Shown piece by piece: positions 17,905 to 25,846 of a stretch of 64,000 nucleotides of DNA. Numbering within the stretch: the first letter of the stretch is position 1; each line of letters starts with the position of its first letter. The stretch comes from Azophilus sp965214305 (GTDB lineage: Bacteria; Pseudomonadota; Gammaproteobacteria; Pseudomonadales; Azotimanducaceae). The position numbers were made by a program, and so were the translations under genes. A model generated the notes under the pieces. That model was not told the origin of the DNA. It saw nothing but the letters and a program-made list of their open reading frames with translations, and ran no database searches. The stretch spans positions 868,001 through 932,000 of the forward strand of contig OZ243949.1 of NCBI GenBank assembly GCA_965214305.1, given 5' to 3'.

Positions 17905-18260
17905 GCGAGTTCAGTCCTGCCCTTTTCCGCAAGCAACTTCGAGGTGATTTCTTCCGTTGATAGAAAATCACCATCCACCTTGGTTTCGCAGAGCTTGCTG
18001 ATGATGTCCTTGGAGATTGGGTTGCCCGCCTCGTCATAAAGCCAGGTGGGTTGCTTGCGCCGCGCCTCCTTGGGGAAACCAAGCACCTCGCAAACAACAC
18101 GGATGGGAAACTCGTTGGCGAAGGCGCGGCCAAGTTCCAGGGTGCGCGAACCGTTCCGCTCGCTAACCACCGCAGCATCCTCAATGGCATCCCAGGCTTC
18201 GATCATCTCCCGCGCTTGGTGCCGAATCGCCCGGCGCCGTTACGTCCGCGAAAACATCCA
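17905..18260 (-). pseudogene. Remnant of a cytochrome P450 gene (middle third only)
   Basis: On the reverse strand, a stretch reading AREMIEAWDAIEDAA, ELGRAFANEFPIRVVCEVLGFP and DIISKLCETKVDGDFLSTEEI follows the layout of the P450 region between helices C and I (FPIRVVCEVLGFP-type motif, then DIIS-LSTEEI). An in-frame TAA lies just upstream at about residue -13 of the open segment, and there is no I-helix, ExxR or heme loop after it; the frame runs into the 3' end of the neighbouring dehydrogenase. I therefore call it a decayed P450. The family assignment is inference from this pattern. Confidence 0.5.
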
Positions 18261-18378
18261 GTGCAAATGGGCACCCGCTCCGCTTGCTCCTTGATAGGGG
18301 ATGGCAGCCTAGCACGGGTCTTGGCCGACGATGATCCCCTGCTATCATGTGCTCTTAGCTGAACCGAGGGAGCGAAGC

Positions 18379-18659
18379 GTGAGCATCATCCGCCATCCGA
18401 TTTGGCAATACGCCTATTTTGTGAATGATATCGACAGGGCCCGTGTGCAGTGGAACAAGATGGTCGGCGCCGGCTACGAAACCGCCTGCACCCTTTGGGG
18501 CGGCGACTATGTGGCCTACATGGACTGCCGCAAAGACCTTGGCTGCTATGCGGAACTGCACGGGGATGCGCCCCGATCATCGTCGATCTCTTCAACGGCT
18601 GGAGGCGGGCACAGGAGGAGTGGGACGAGGTTACGGATCTTATTCGGGAAAATGGCTGA
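18379..18659 (+). pseudogene. VOC/glyoxalase-fold family gene, internally deleted and frameshifted
   Basis: A GTG at 18379 with GAGGGAG upstream opens a frame reading IWQYAYFVNDIDRARVQWNKMVGAGYE, the N-terminal beta-alpha-beta of VOC-family proteins that often accompany such catabolic genes. It then jumps to the C-terminal part DCRKDLGCYAELHGDAP. The natural continuation, IIVDLFNGWRRAQEEWDEVTD, is in another frame, so one base is missing or two are extra near 18570. The middle of the usual 150-180-residue protein is also missing. It is probably non-functional unless the frameshift is an assembly error. It directly precedes a P450 in the same direction. Confidence 0.65.
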
Positions 18660-18723
18660 ATCCAAGGCCCCCGATGCAGCAAGGTGGTAAACGCTTGGCC
18701 ATCCACAAACACAAGGATTCAAG

Positions 18724-20022
18724 ATGACACAAAAAGTACCCTATCGGCCCGTACAGCCCGAATCGCTCGAGGACATCAACCTACTCGACGCAAACCTGCA
18801 AAACTGCCCCTACCACGCCTATGAAAAACTCCGCAACGAGGCACCGGTTTGGCGGGACCCGATGACGGGTTTCTATGTGGTTACCCGCTTCGAGGATGTG
18901 CGCCAAGCTCTACTCGACACCGAGGGCTTCCGCAACGGCATGCGTGAAGGCCAGGGCGCCGGGCGTAATCGCCTTGATGCCGAACGTGCCGAGCGCATGC
19001 TGAAGCTGTATCAAGACCACGGCTGGGTACCGGCCCCCACTCTGGCAGGCCGGGATGATCCCAATCACAAGCAAATGCGGGCCATGTTCAACGAAGCCTT
19101 CCGGCCCAAGAAGATTCAGGCAATGGACCCCTTTGTCGAGAATACCGCCTACAAACTCATCGACGCCTTCATCGACGAGGGCCGCTGCGACTGGGTGCGA
19201 CAGTTCGCCGTGCCGCTGCCGCTGATCGTTATCGGCCAGCAGATGGGCGTACCCGAGGAGGATATCTGGAAGATCAAGGCCTGGACCGACGCCTGGGTGC
19301 AACGGCTTGGCATGATGCAAACCGAAGCGGAGGAAAAGTGGTCCGTCGAAATGGAGATTGAGGCACAGCACTATTTCCAGCCGATCTTCGAGCGGCTGCG
19401 CAAGGAGCCGGATAACACCCTGCTCTCCGAACTGGTCAACCGCGTCATCCCGGAATGGGGCCGGCCTCTGAACGATAATGAACTGCACGCCGAGATGATG
19501 GCCGACACCTTTGTCGGCGGCTCCGAAACCACCACCAACGCCATTGGTTTCGGGGTCAAACTGCTCATCGAAAATGCCGATGTCTGGCATCGCTTAAAGG
19601 CCGAGCCAGACAAGTACCTGCGCACCTTCTGCGAGGAGGTGTTGCGTTTGGAAGGGCCGGTACAGGGCCTGTTCCGCAACACCGCCAAAGATATCGAATT
19701 GCACGGAGTAACCATCCCCAAGGGCGCGATGATCAACATTCGCTATGCCGCCGCCAACCGTGACGAGCGGGAATTCGGATGCCCCGAAACCCTGAACCTG
19801 GACCGAGAAAAACCCGGACGGCACCTGGCCTTCGGTTCCGGCATCCATCATTGCATCGGGGCACCCTTGGCGCGGCGGGAACTCTACTGGTCTTTCAAAA
19901 TGCTGGTGGATCGAATTGACGAGATGTGGTTTGCCCCCGACATGAACGATTTCACCATTGCACCGAACTTCGCCCTGCGAGCGCTAAACGAGTTGCACAT
20001 CGAATTCAAAGCCAAAGCTTGA
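18724..20022 (+). CDS. Cytochrome P450 (bacterial class I type)
   Basis: A 432-residue soluble P450 with I-helix GGSETTTN (265-272), K-helix ExxR in EEVLR (Glu305-Arg308) and heme loop FGSGIHHCIGAPLARRE with Cys377. The region after the B helix (GRDDPNHKQMRAMFNEAF) is the usual proximal-face segment. It is about as different from the 8788 P450 as from the CYP153-like one, so the three are not recent duplicates. It follows the broken VOC gene by 64 bp and ends against the convergent alpha/beta hydrolase, with a strong hairpin starting at its stop codon. Substrate not assignable. Confidence 0.95.
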   Translation: MTQKVPYRPVQPESLEDINLLDANLQNCPYHAYEKLRNEAPVWRDPMTGFYVVTRFEDVRQALLDTEGFRNGMREGQGAGRNRLDAERAERMLKLYQDHGWVPAPTLAGRDDPNHKQMRAMFNEAFRPKKIQAMDPFVENTAYKLIDAFIDEGRCDWVRQFAVPLPLIVIGQQMGVPEEDIWKIKAWTDAWVQRLGMMQTEAEEKWSVEMEIEAQHYFQPIFERLRKEPDNTLLSELVNRVIPEWGRPLNDNELHAEMMADTFVGGSETTTNAIGFGVKLLIENADVWHRLKAEPDKYLRTFCEEVLRLEGPVQGLFRNTAKDIELHGVTIPKGAMINIRYAAANRDEREFGCPETLNLDREKPGRHLAFGSGIHHCIGAPLARRELYWSFKMLVDRIDEMWFAPDMNDFTIAPNFALRALNELHIEFKAKA

Positions 20023-20049
20023 GGCAGAGGCTTCTAGGAGCCTCTGCCT
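20022..20049. terminator. Bidirectional hairpin made of two abutting family A ends
   Basis: AGGCAGAGGCT (20022-20032) pairs perfectly with AGCCTCTGCCT (20039-20049) across a 6-nt loop, TCTAGG. The right-hand arm continues as a family A end to about 20063 (GCGGAAGTCGCGG). It lies exactly between the convergent P450 and hydrolase genes, overlapping the stop codons of both, so it is well placed to end transcription in either direction. It lacks a T-tract. Confidence 0.65.
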
Positions 20050-20849
20050 GCGGAAGTCGCGGAACGCCGGATAAACGTTTCGATAGCGTGCCAAAGTTCC
20101 GGTGTTTGCAGAGCGATGTTGTGGAGGCCAACGAATTCAACGATTTCCGGTGCCGTTGGCAGTAATTGCAAAAAGGCCCGCGTTTCGGCGGTGGGGACAA
20201 CGCGGTCGCGGGTAGAATAAAGGATTAGTGAGCGTTGGGGCAGCGATTCGATGGCGAGGGTTGCGTCGATGTTCTGCCGTAACAACCAGCGAACCGGAAT
20301 GAACGGGTATCTGTGCCGCGCGATCTGTTCGAGGCTGCGGTACGGGCTCATGAGAATGAGGCCGTCCGCCTTTACCGAGCGCGTTGTTAGGGCGGCGATA
20401 CCGGTGCCGAGGCTGCGGCCAAACAAAATAACGGGACGATCGCTACCGAGCCGCTCCCGCATTTCCGCAACCACCGCCGCCGCATCGTCAATCAGTGCCC
20501 GGGCGCTGGGCTCGCCTTCACTCCCGCCATAGCCGCGATAGTTGATCAACACGCCAACGGCATCAAGCCGTGCGAACAAGCCCGTTAGCTGCGAAACCTC
20601 CTCCGCGTTGCCGCTGAAGTAAAACAGCAAGGGGCCATCCGCATGCGGGTTGACCACCCAGCCACGCAAAGCGACCCCATCGCGTTGTATCAGGGTGGGT
20701 TCGACATGCGCCCCGCTCGGCTCCCCCTGCAAGGCTTGGGGGAAGAAGACCAGGCGGTCTTGAAATAGGTAGAGCAGCAGGCAGATGCCCAAATAGACAG
20801 CACCCACCAAAAGCATGATGCGCAAGAGCATATCGAAAGTGACGTCCAC
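20034..20849 (-). CDS. Membrane-anchored alpha/beta hydrolase, BEM46/ABHD12-13-like
   Basis: A 271-residue serine hydrolase. An N-terminal membrane helix (about residues 8-30) is followed by an alpha/beta fold with FYFSGNAEE (oxyanion region), YRGYGGSEG, the nucleophile elbow GRSLGTG, the acid in STRDRVVP and a histidine in GLHNIAL. This is the layout of BEM46-type hydrolases (YfhR-like in bacteria); the substrate may be an acyl ester or lysophospholipid, not shown. Its last nine residues (about SATSAGRGS) and the TAG stop are encoded by the terminus of a family A repeat, so the C-terminus has been replaced by repeat sequence. Confidence 0.88.
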   Translation of the reverse strand: MDVTFDMLLRIMLLVGAVYLGICLLLYLFQDRLVFFPQALQGEPSGAHVEPTLIQRDGVALRGWVVNPHADGPLLFYFSGNAEEVSQLTGLFARLDAVGVLINYRGYGGSEGEPSARALIDDAAAVVAEMRERLGSDRPVILFGRSLGTGIAALTTRSVKADGLILMSPYRSLEQIARHRYPFIPVRWLLRQNIDATLAIESLPQRSLILYSTRDRVVPTAETRAFLQLLPTAPEIVEFVGLHNIALQTPELWHAIETFIRRSATSAGRGS

Positions 20850-20898
20850 CGGGTTCTATGGCCGCACGGCAACAAGGTACCGCCAGCGCTTTACTGCC

Positions 20899-21684
20899 TC
20901 AACCCGTTATCGTCCGGTGCGGGGGCTTGCGCGGGCCAAGCTCGACCGGTTCGCCCACCCAGGCACCGATATTTTCGCCACTGCGGCCGTCGCCCAGGAG
21001 TTCCAGAAGCTGCCCGCCAAGCTGTTCCGGTTGCATCCAGGTTAAGACCAAATCGGCTGGCGGTTCACCCGCCCACAGGCCGCGCAGCATGGGGGTATCG
21101 ACCGCCCCCATGCACATAGCGTTGACACGGATGTTGTGTTCCTCAAGGGCACGCGCCCAAGCTTGCGTAAAGCCGTTCAGCGCCCATTTCGAGGCGTTGT
21201 AAAGATCGGTTTCCGGGTTGTTGGTGCCGGGGCTTTTGGCGGGCAACACATAGTAGGTGCTGATGTTGACGATATCGCCGCCGCCCCGTTCGATCATCAG
21301 CGGCACACAGAGCCGGGAGAGCAACAGCAGGCCTGTGAGGTTGGTATCCATGATGAAATCCCAATCCGCCACCGCCTTGTCATAGCTGTCCGTCACCGGG
21401 GTGCGCCGCCAACGACCAGCGTTGTTGACGAGCAGATCCACACCGCCGAAGGCCGCTTCGGCCCCATCCACCAAAGACCGCAGGTCGTCGAGTTTGGAAA
21501 CATCGGCAACCACAGCCCGCAGCCTGCCGGGGCCGGTCGCCGAGGCGACCAGATCGTGGATTTCCTCGCGGAGATCGCTGGCGGTTACGGCGGCGCCCTC
21601 AGCGGCCAAGGCCAGGGCAAAGGCGCGCCCAAGCCCTTGGGCGGCACCGGTGACGATGGCGGAACGTCCCTCCAGGGTACCCAT
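20899..21684 (-). CDS. Short-chain dehydrogenase/reductase (SDR), paralogue 1
   Basis: A 261-residue classical SDR with cofactor motif TGAAQGLG near the N-terminus, NNAG, and active-site YNASK. An insertion between the NIS strand and the YxxxK motif (YYVLPAKSPGTNNPETDL) makes the Ser-Tyr spacing longer than usual. The ATG at 21684 (MGTLEGRSA) matches homologues; an upstream start adds seven residues. It and the next gene share the same insertion position and the C-terminal phrase VNAMCMGAVDTPMLRG / VNAFCMGATDSHMLRG, so they are tandem paralogues and may form a heteromer. Likely oxidises a hydroxyl on the catabolic substrate. Confidence 0.9.
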   Translation of the reverse strand: MGTLEGRSAIVTGAAQGLGRAFALALAAEGAAVTASDLREEIHDLVASATGPGRLRAVVADVSKLDDLRSLVDGAEAAFGGVDLLVNNAGRWRRTPVTDSYDKAVADWDFIMDTNLTGLLLLSRLCVPLMIERGGGDIVNISTYYVLPAKSPGTNNPETDLYNASKWALNGFTQAWARALEEHNIRVNAMCMGAVDTPMLRGLWAGEPPADLVLTWMQPEQLGGQLLELLGDGRSGENIGAWVGEPVELGPRKPPHRTITG

Positions 21685-21715
21685 GTTTAGACTCCTTGCT
21701 CGCATCCCATGCGGG

Positions 21716-22576
21716 CTAAGCTTGGTCCGCTGGTATGAAATAGAGATGCCGGTCGCGCGGCGGCGGCAGCATTACAGGACGCCCGACACAGAAACCGATA
21801 TTCTCGCCGGTTCGCCCGTCCGGCCCTTCGGCGATCATCTCGATCAATACGCGGGCAATATCCTCCGCGCGCATCCAACTGGCCTCCTCCTCGGGCGACG
21901 GGTCGAAATTATGGAACCCGCGCAGCATGTGGCTGTCCGTCGCACCCATGCAGAAAGCGTTAACCCGAATGCCGTGCGGCCGCAGTGCCTGACACCAAGC
22001 GAAGGTCAAGCCGTTGATACCCCACTTGGCGGCGTCGTACAGATCCATTTGATGGCCACCGCCGGTGGGACGCGGCGCGATATCAAGAAAGGGACAGTTT
22101 GGCGTATCGTCGTGGGGAAGTTCATAGGGCGCACCGCAGGTATGCACATGGTCGGTGTTGATGTTGATGATGTGACCGCCGCCCCGTTCGATCATGGACG
22201 GGATGGCCGCGCGGCCACAGAGGAAAACACCCTTGAGGTTGGTGCCGACGAGGCTGGCCGCATCGGCCAAGGTCTTATCGATGCTGTCCGTGGGCAGGGT
22301 GGCCGCCCAGACCCCGGCGTTGCTGACCAGCACATCCACACCGCCGTAATGCTCGCAGGTGGCATCGAAGAAGCGGCGCACATCCCCCGCATCGGAAACA
22401 TCCGCGTGCATCGCCAACACGGGTACATCCACCGCCTTGGCAAGATCATCGACCTCGGCCCGCAGATCGCAGACCGCAAGCGCGGCGCCCTCAGCGGCCA
22501 GCGTCTTGGCAAAGGCATTGCCAAGGCCGACCGCGGCACCGGTAACCACCGCTGTTTTACCGTCGAGCATTCCCAT
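21716..22576 (-). CDS. Short-chain dehydrogenase/reductase (SDR), paralogue 2
   Basis: A 286-residue SDR with TGAAVGLG, SNAG and YDAAK. Compared with its downstream neighbour it has a larger insertion (about 25 residues, Pro/His/Asp-rich) before the catalytic Tyr. The strand that normally supplies the catalytic Ser reads NINTDH, so the canonical Ser is not where expected. It ends 31 bp before paralogue 1 in the same direction. The pair points to dehydrogenation of a related substrate or to one catalytic and one altered subunit. Confidence 0.9.
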   Translation of the reverse strand: MGMLDGKTAVVTGAAVGLGNAFAKTLAAEGAALAVCDLRAEVDDLAKAVDVPVLAMHADVSDAGDVRRFFDATCEHYGGVDVLVSNAGVWAATLPTDSIDKTLADAASLVGTNLKGVFLCGRAAIPSMIERGGGHIININTDHVHTCGAPYELPHDDTPNCPFLDIAPRPTGGGHQMDLYDAAKWGINGLTFAWCQALRPHGIRVNAFCMGATDSHMLRGFHNFDPSPEEEASWMRAEDIARVLIEMIAEGPDGRTGENIGFCVGRPVMLPPPRDRHLYFIPADQA

Positions 22577-22634
22577 TCGTTACTCCCTCCACGGCGTTGC
22601 ACAGCCTCGCCAATCCATAGCCTACCAAGGGCGG

Positions 22635-23315
22635 CTACCAGGGATGAATCTCCCCATTCCATTTGTAGAACTTGCCCGAGTCGGCCTTGCCGAGACCGGC
22701 AATCACCTCGCGGATGCCGGAGGCGCTTGCTTCCGGCGTGATGGCCGCTTTGGGTCCGCCCATGTCGGTTTGCACCCAGCCGGGGTGCATGAGCGCGACC
22801 GTTATGGGTTCGTCCTTCCAGTCGATTGCCAACGCCTGGGCGATCTTGCTCAAACCCGCCTTGGTTGAGGAATAGATGTACATGCCGCCCATCGGCCAAG
22901 TCGAAGCCGCCAGTTGGCTGGTGACGTTCATCAGCTTGCCGTCGCCGGATGCGGCCAGGTTCGGCTTGAAGGCGCGGGCAACAAGCAACGGGCCGATGGT
23001 GTTGATGTCCAGGGTGCGGTGCCACTCCGCCAGGTCAAGATCGTCAATCGATTGCCGCATTCCGCCAACGGCACCGGCATTATTGATCAGAACGTCAATC
23101 GCGGCATCGCCAATGGCCGCTGCCGCCGCGGTAATGGATGCCGGGCTGCCGGTGTCCATCCGTTGTACCTGGACGTTATCACGGATGACCTCCAAACCCG
23201 GTGCCGCCTCCGGGTCGCGGACACAGGCAATAACCTCATCCCCGGCGGCAACATACTGTTTGGCCAATTCCGCACCGATGCCGCGGCTTGCTCCGGTAAT
23301 CAGTACTCTACTCAT
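22635..23315 (-). CDS. Short-chain dehydrogenase/reductase (SDR), C-factor-like
   Basis: A compact 226-residue SDR. It has TGASRGIG close to the N-terminus, NNAG, a strand NVTSQ with Ser, and active-site YSSTK. The C-terminal MHPGWVQTDMGGPKA and NGEIHPW are typical of the short C-factor/sniffer-like SDR subgroup, many of which lack an assigned substrate. It is the first of three consecutive SDR genes read leftwards and is not closely similar to the other two. Probably NAD(P)-dependent. Confidence 0.9.
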   Translation of the reverse strand: MSRVLITGASRGIGAELAKQYVAAGDEVIACVRDPEAAPGLEVIRDNVQVQRMDTGSPASITAAAAAIGDAAIDVLINNAGAVGGMRQSIDDLDLAEWHRTLDINTIGPLLVARAFKPNLAASGDGKLMNVTSQLAASTWPMGGMYIYSSTKAGLSKIAQALAIDWKDEPITVALMHPGWVQTDMGGPKAAITPEASASGIREVIAGLGKADSGKFYKWNGEIHPW

Positions 23316-23388
23316 ATTTGCCTTCCTCTTTATCGCTTAACCATTATTCAGGTGCGCTGCGAACCGATCCTACAGCAGCACAGGTTGG

Positions 23389-23805
23389 TCATACACAGGC
23401 ATCGGAAGTCGCGGGTGCAAATTGCGGAACACGAATATCCATACCGCGCCGTTCGAAGGTTACCCGAAGCCGCTGGCCCATGACGAGGCTTTCCGGGTCG
23501 CAGCCGACAATGTTGGTCATCAGCGTCGGCCCCTCGTCGAGCTGCACGAGGGCCACCGCATAGGGCACGTCGGCCGCAAAAGCCGCGGAGACGGCCCGGC
23601 GAATGACAGTCCAGCTCCTCAGGCTGGCTTTGCCCGAAACTTCCACCCAATCGAGCTTCGTGCCGCCGCAGGCCGCACAAATAAGTCGCGGATAAAACTG
23701 GTGAACCCGGCAATCCGCGCAACACTGGACAAGCAAACGACCGACGGCGCAGGCCTCCCAAAACGGCGCCGTCTCGGCGTTAACCGGCGGCAGCGGTTTA
23801 TCCAC
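23389..23805 (-). CDS. DUF35 zinc-ribbon/OB-fold protein (thiolase partner)
   Basis: A 138-residue protein with an N-terminal helix (ETAPFWEACAVGRLLVQ), a zinc ribbon built from Cys29, Cys32, Cys43 and Cys46, and an OB fold ending MGQRLRVTFERRG. Such proteins bind acyl-CoA or scaffold SCP2-type thiolases and HMG-CoA synthases. The thiolase-like gene at 24027 lies 221 bp upstream in the same direction and is the obvious partner. The intervening 23806-24026 stretch shows no gene and only a GC-rich hairpin-prone segment. Confidence 0.9.
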   Translation of the reverse strand: MDKPLPPVNAETAPFWEACAVGRLLVQCCADCRVHQFYPRLICAACGGTKLDWVEVSGKASLRSWTVIRRAVSAAFAADVPYAVALVQLDEGPTLMTNIVGCDPESLVMGQRLRVTFERRGMDIRVPQFAPATSDACV

Positions 23806-24026
23806 GGATTGCTCCCCCGCCCACTATGGAATATCCCACTTACAATGCCTTCAGCAACAACATTAGGATGGCAAGCCGATTTTTTTGCTCAGCCGGCCAA
23901 GTCAACCGCCCCTCAAACGGGGACCCGGGGGAGCGGCCGTCGGCTCGTCAACGATTACCGGCAGCTTGGCTTTGGTTGCCCTCATGATGCCATTGTAGGC
24001 TCAGCAAAAGCGGGCGGCTATGGGCG

Positions 24027-25193
24027 TCAGCGTTCGCGCCCGAGTATAACCGTGCAGTGGCTCGACAGGATGCCGCCCTGCGCATGCACCAGAGCGGTTT
24101 CCGCGCCCCGTACCTGGCGTTCGCCGGCGTCGCCCCGCAGTTGGCAAACCGCCTCGGTCAAGGCGAACATCGAGCCCGGATTGCCCGGGTGGCTGTGCGA
24201 AAGCAGCCCGCCGTGGGTATTCATTGGTAGCGCCCGGCCGATGCGCGTATTGCCCTCGGCCACAAAGGGCCCGGCTTCACCGGGGGCACAAAACCCCAGA
24301 TCCTCAAGTTCGATCAGCACCACGGGCGTAAAACAATCGTAGAGTTGCACAAAATCCATATCGCCGGGCCGCAGCCCCGCCATGGCATAGGCCCCCTGCC
24401 CGGCTTGACGCGCAAAGGAGCTCGTCAGATCCCGTGCTTGGCTGATGTGTTCGTGGCCGTGGCCCTCACCGGCGCCGAGCAGATAGACGGGCGCGTGGGG
24501 ATGGTCTTTGGCCCGCTCAGTCGTCGTGAGCACCACTGCGGCACCGCCATCGGAAACGAGGGAGCAATCCAACAGGCGCAGCGGATCGGCAATCGGGCGG
24601 CTCGCCATAACGTCCTCTATGCTCAGGGGGGCGCGCATTTGGGCACCCGGATGCAGGGCCGCGTGCTGTCGCGCGTTTACCGCCACGGCCGCCAACTGTT
24701 CCGGGGTGGCGCCGTAGCGGTGCATGTAGGCGCGGGCGATCAGGGCATAGTAGCCCGGCACCGTGGCCCCATAGGGTGTTTCAAACTGCGGGTGGCCGGA
24801 CGAGGACTGCATAAGCATCGCCCGCTCGCGGGAAAGGCCGGTACGCAAACTATCCGCCATGGTGATGAGCACGGTTGTGCAAAGCCCCGCTTGAATCGCC
24901 AAGGCCGCCTGATAGAGCACGGCGAAGGTGGTACCGCCCCCCGCCCCGGCACTGACGCAATAAGCGGGGCAAATACCCAGGTATTCCGCCATCGCCTCGG
25001 CATGGTACATGTGTGGTTCGGCCATGCTGTTGCAGGTAACCAAACCATCAACCGCATCCTTATGGATGCCGGCATCCGCAAGGGCGCGCATGGCCGCGTC
25101 AATACACAAACCGGTGGCACTGCGGTGGGCAACCTTGCCCACCTCCGTATCGCCCACACCGACAATGGCGGTGCTGCCTCTAATCGAATTCAC
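24027..25193 (-). CDS. SCP2-thiolase-like protein lacking the nucleophilic cysteine
   Basis: A 388-residue thiolase-fold protein with RALADAGIHKDAVDGLVTCNSM at the start of the fold, DGGAAVVLTT, LYDCFTPVVLIELEDLGF and the closing HGGLLSHSHPGNPGSM. At the position of the active Cys (ENFCASG in the 11726 gene) it reads AGAGGGTTF; aligning the following helix puts Gly86 where Cys should be. Family members of this kind (Ltp2-like aldolases) often perform retro-aldol cleavage with a DUF35 partner rather than thiolysis. That function is inference here, but it fits the nearby DUF35 gene. The start is 10 bp from family A copy 2. Confidence 0.88.
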   Translation of the reverse strand: MNSIRGSTAIVGVGDTEVGKVAHRSATGLCIDAAMRALADAGIHKDAVDGLVTCNSMAEPHMYHAEAMAEYLGICPAYCVSAGAGGGTTFAVLYQAALAIQAGLCTTVLITMADSLRTGLSRERAMLMQSSSGHPQFETPYGATVPGYYALIARAYMHRYGATPEQLAAVAVNARQHAALHPGAQMRAPLSIEDVMASRPIADPLRLLDCSLVSDGGAAVVLTTTERAKDHPHAPVYLLGAGEGHGHEHISQARDLTSSFARQAGQGAYAMAGLRPGDMDFVQLYDCFTPVVLIELEDLGFCAPGEAGPFVAEGNTRIGRALPMNTHGGLLSHSHPGNPGSMFALTEAVCQLRGDAGERQVRGAETALVHAQGGILSSHCTVILGRER

Positions 25194-25202
25194 GCCAGCT
25201 TC

Positions 25203-25369
25203 CTAGGTGCCTCTGCCTGCGGAAGTCGCGAAAGCGAAAATTCGATGCCGCCGTCCCTTTGGGCGGGCGATTGAGGAGAATATCCAGCCCTATTTGACGA
25301 AATCGAACGTTCAAAGGGGCGAGCGGAAGCGGCTTTGCAGCCGTGCATTCCGCAGGCAGAGACTCCTAG
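25203..25369 (+). repeat. Family A repeat, full copy 2 (167 bp)
   Basis: Bounded by CTAG at 25203-25206 and 25366-25369, with inverted ends GCCTCTGCCTGCGG and CCGCAGGCAGAG. It contains the small hairpin TCGC-GAAA-GCGA near its left end and CGGCT-TTGC-AGCCG near its right end. It occupies most of the 245-bp gap between the thiolase-like gene and the MaoC-like gene, i.e. the presumed promoter region of 24027-25193. Confidence 0.9.
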
Positions 25370-25438
25370 TCCGGCTTGTTCATGCATGGGTGACCGCAGC
25401 CATCAAGCGCAGCGAAAACACCGGGCCGGCCGCGGCCA

Positions 25439-25846
25439 TTAGGCCACCAGCCGGACGACGGCCTTGCCCGGGGTAACCAGGGCGCCCTCTGTATTTTTCA
25501 CCTGCAAATCGACCGTCACCTCCCCGGTCTGGGTGTCGATGGCCGACACCGTCCCGCCAACGACAAGGCTGTCGCCGGCATAGGCCGCGAGACGATTGGA
25601 ATATTCCAGACGCACCAAGCGGCCGCGCTGCGCTACCCATTCGTCCACACATTGGCCCAACCAGTCGCCCAGCAGCGGGCCCGGCACCACCAAACCCGGA
25701 TAGCTCTCGACATCCGTTGCATAGGGGAGATCAAAGTGAATGCGGTGGGCATTCCAAAGTGCCGCGTTATAGAAGAACAGGTCGATGGTATCGGGCGTCA
25801 GGACCCGCTCCGGCAGGGTATCGCCAATCCGGATGGCAGAGGTCAA
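25439..25846 (-). CDS. MaoC-like hydratase/dehydratase subunit
   Basis: A 135-residue hot-dog-fold protein. It contains the hydratase-2-like motif YNAALWNAHRIHFD, in which the His and Asn of the usual Y-x-D-x-N-x-x-H motif remain but the catalytic Asp position is altered. It also has PGLVVPGPLLGDWLGQCVDEW and a C-terminal beta sheet. The start is TTG overlapping the stop of the preceding MaoC gene (TTGA), so the two are translationally coupled. This is the arrangement of heteromeric enoyl-CoA hydratases such as ChsH1/ChsH2 of steroid side-chain breakdown, where two small MaoC-fold subunits make one enzyme. Substrate inferred only by context. Confidence 0.86.
   Translation of the reverse strand: MTSAIRIGDTLPERVLTPDTIDLFFYNAALWNAHRIHFDLPYATDVESYPGLVVPGPLLGDWLGQCVDEWVAQRGRLVRLEYSNRLAAYAGDSLVVGGTVSAIDTQTGEVTVDLQVKNTEGALVTPGKAVVRLVA

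Noticed and set aside
22192..23025. 277-residue minus-strand frame overlapping two SDR genes
   Set aside because: It spans the ends of two well-supported SDR genes in another frame, is Arg/His/Pro-rich and has no recognisable motif.
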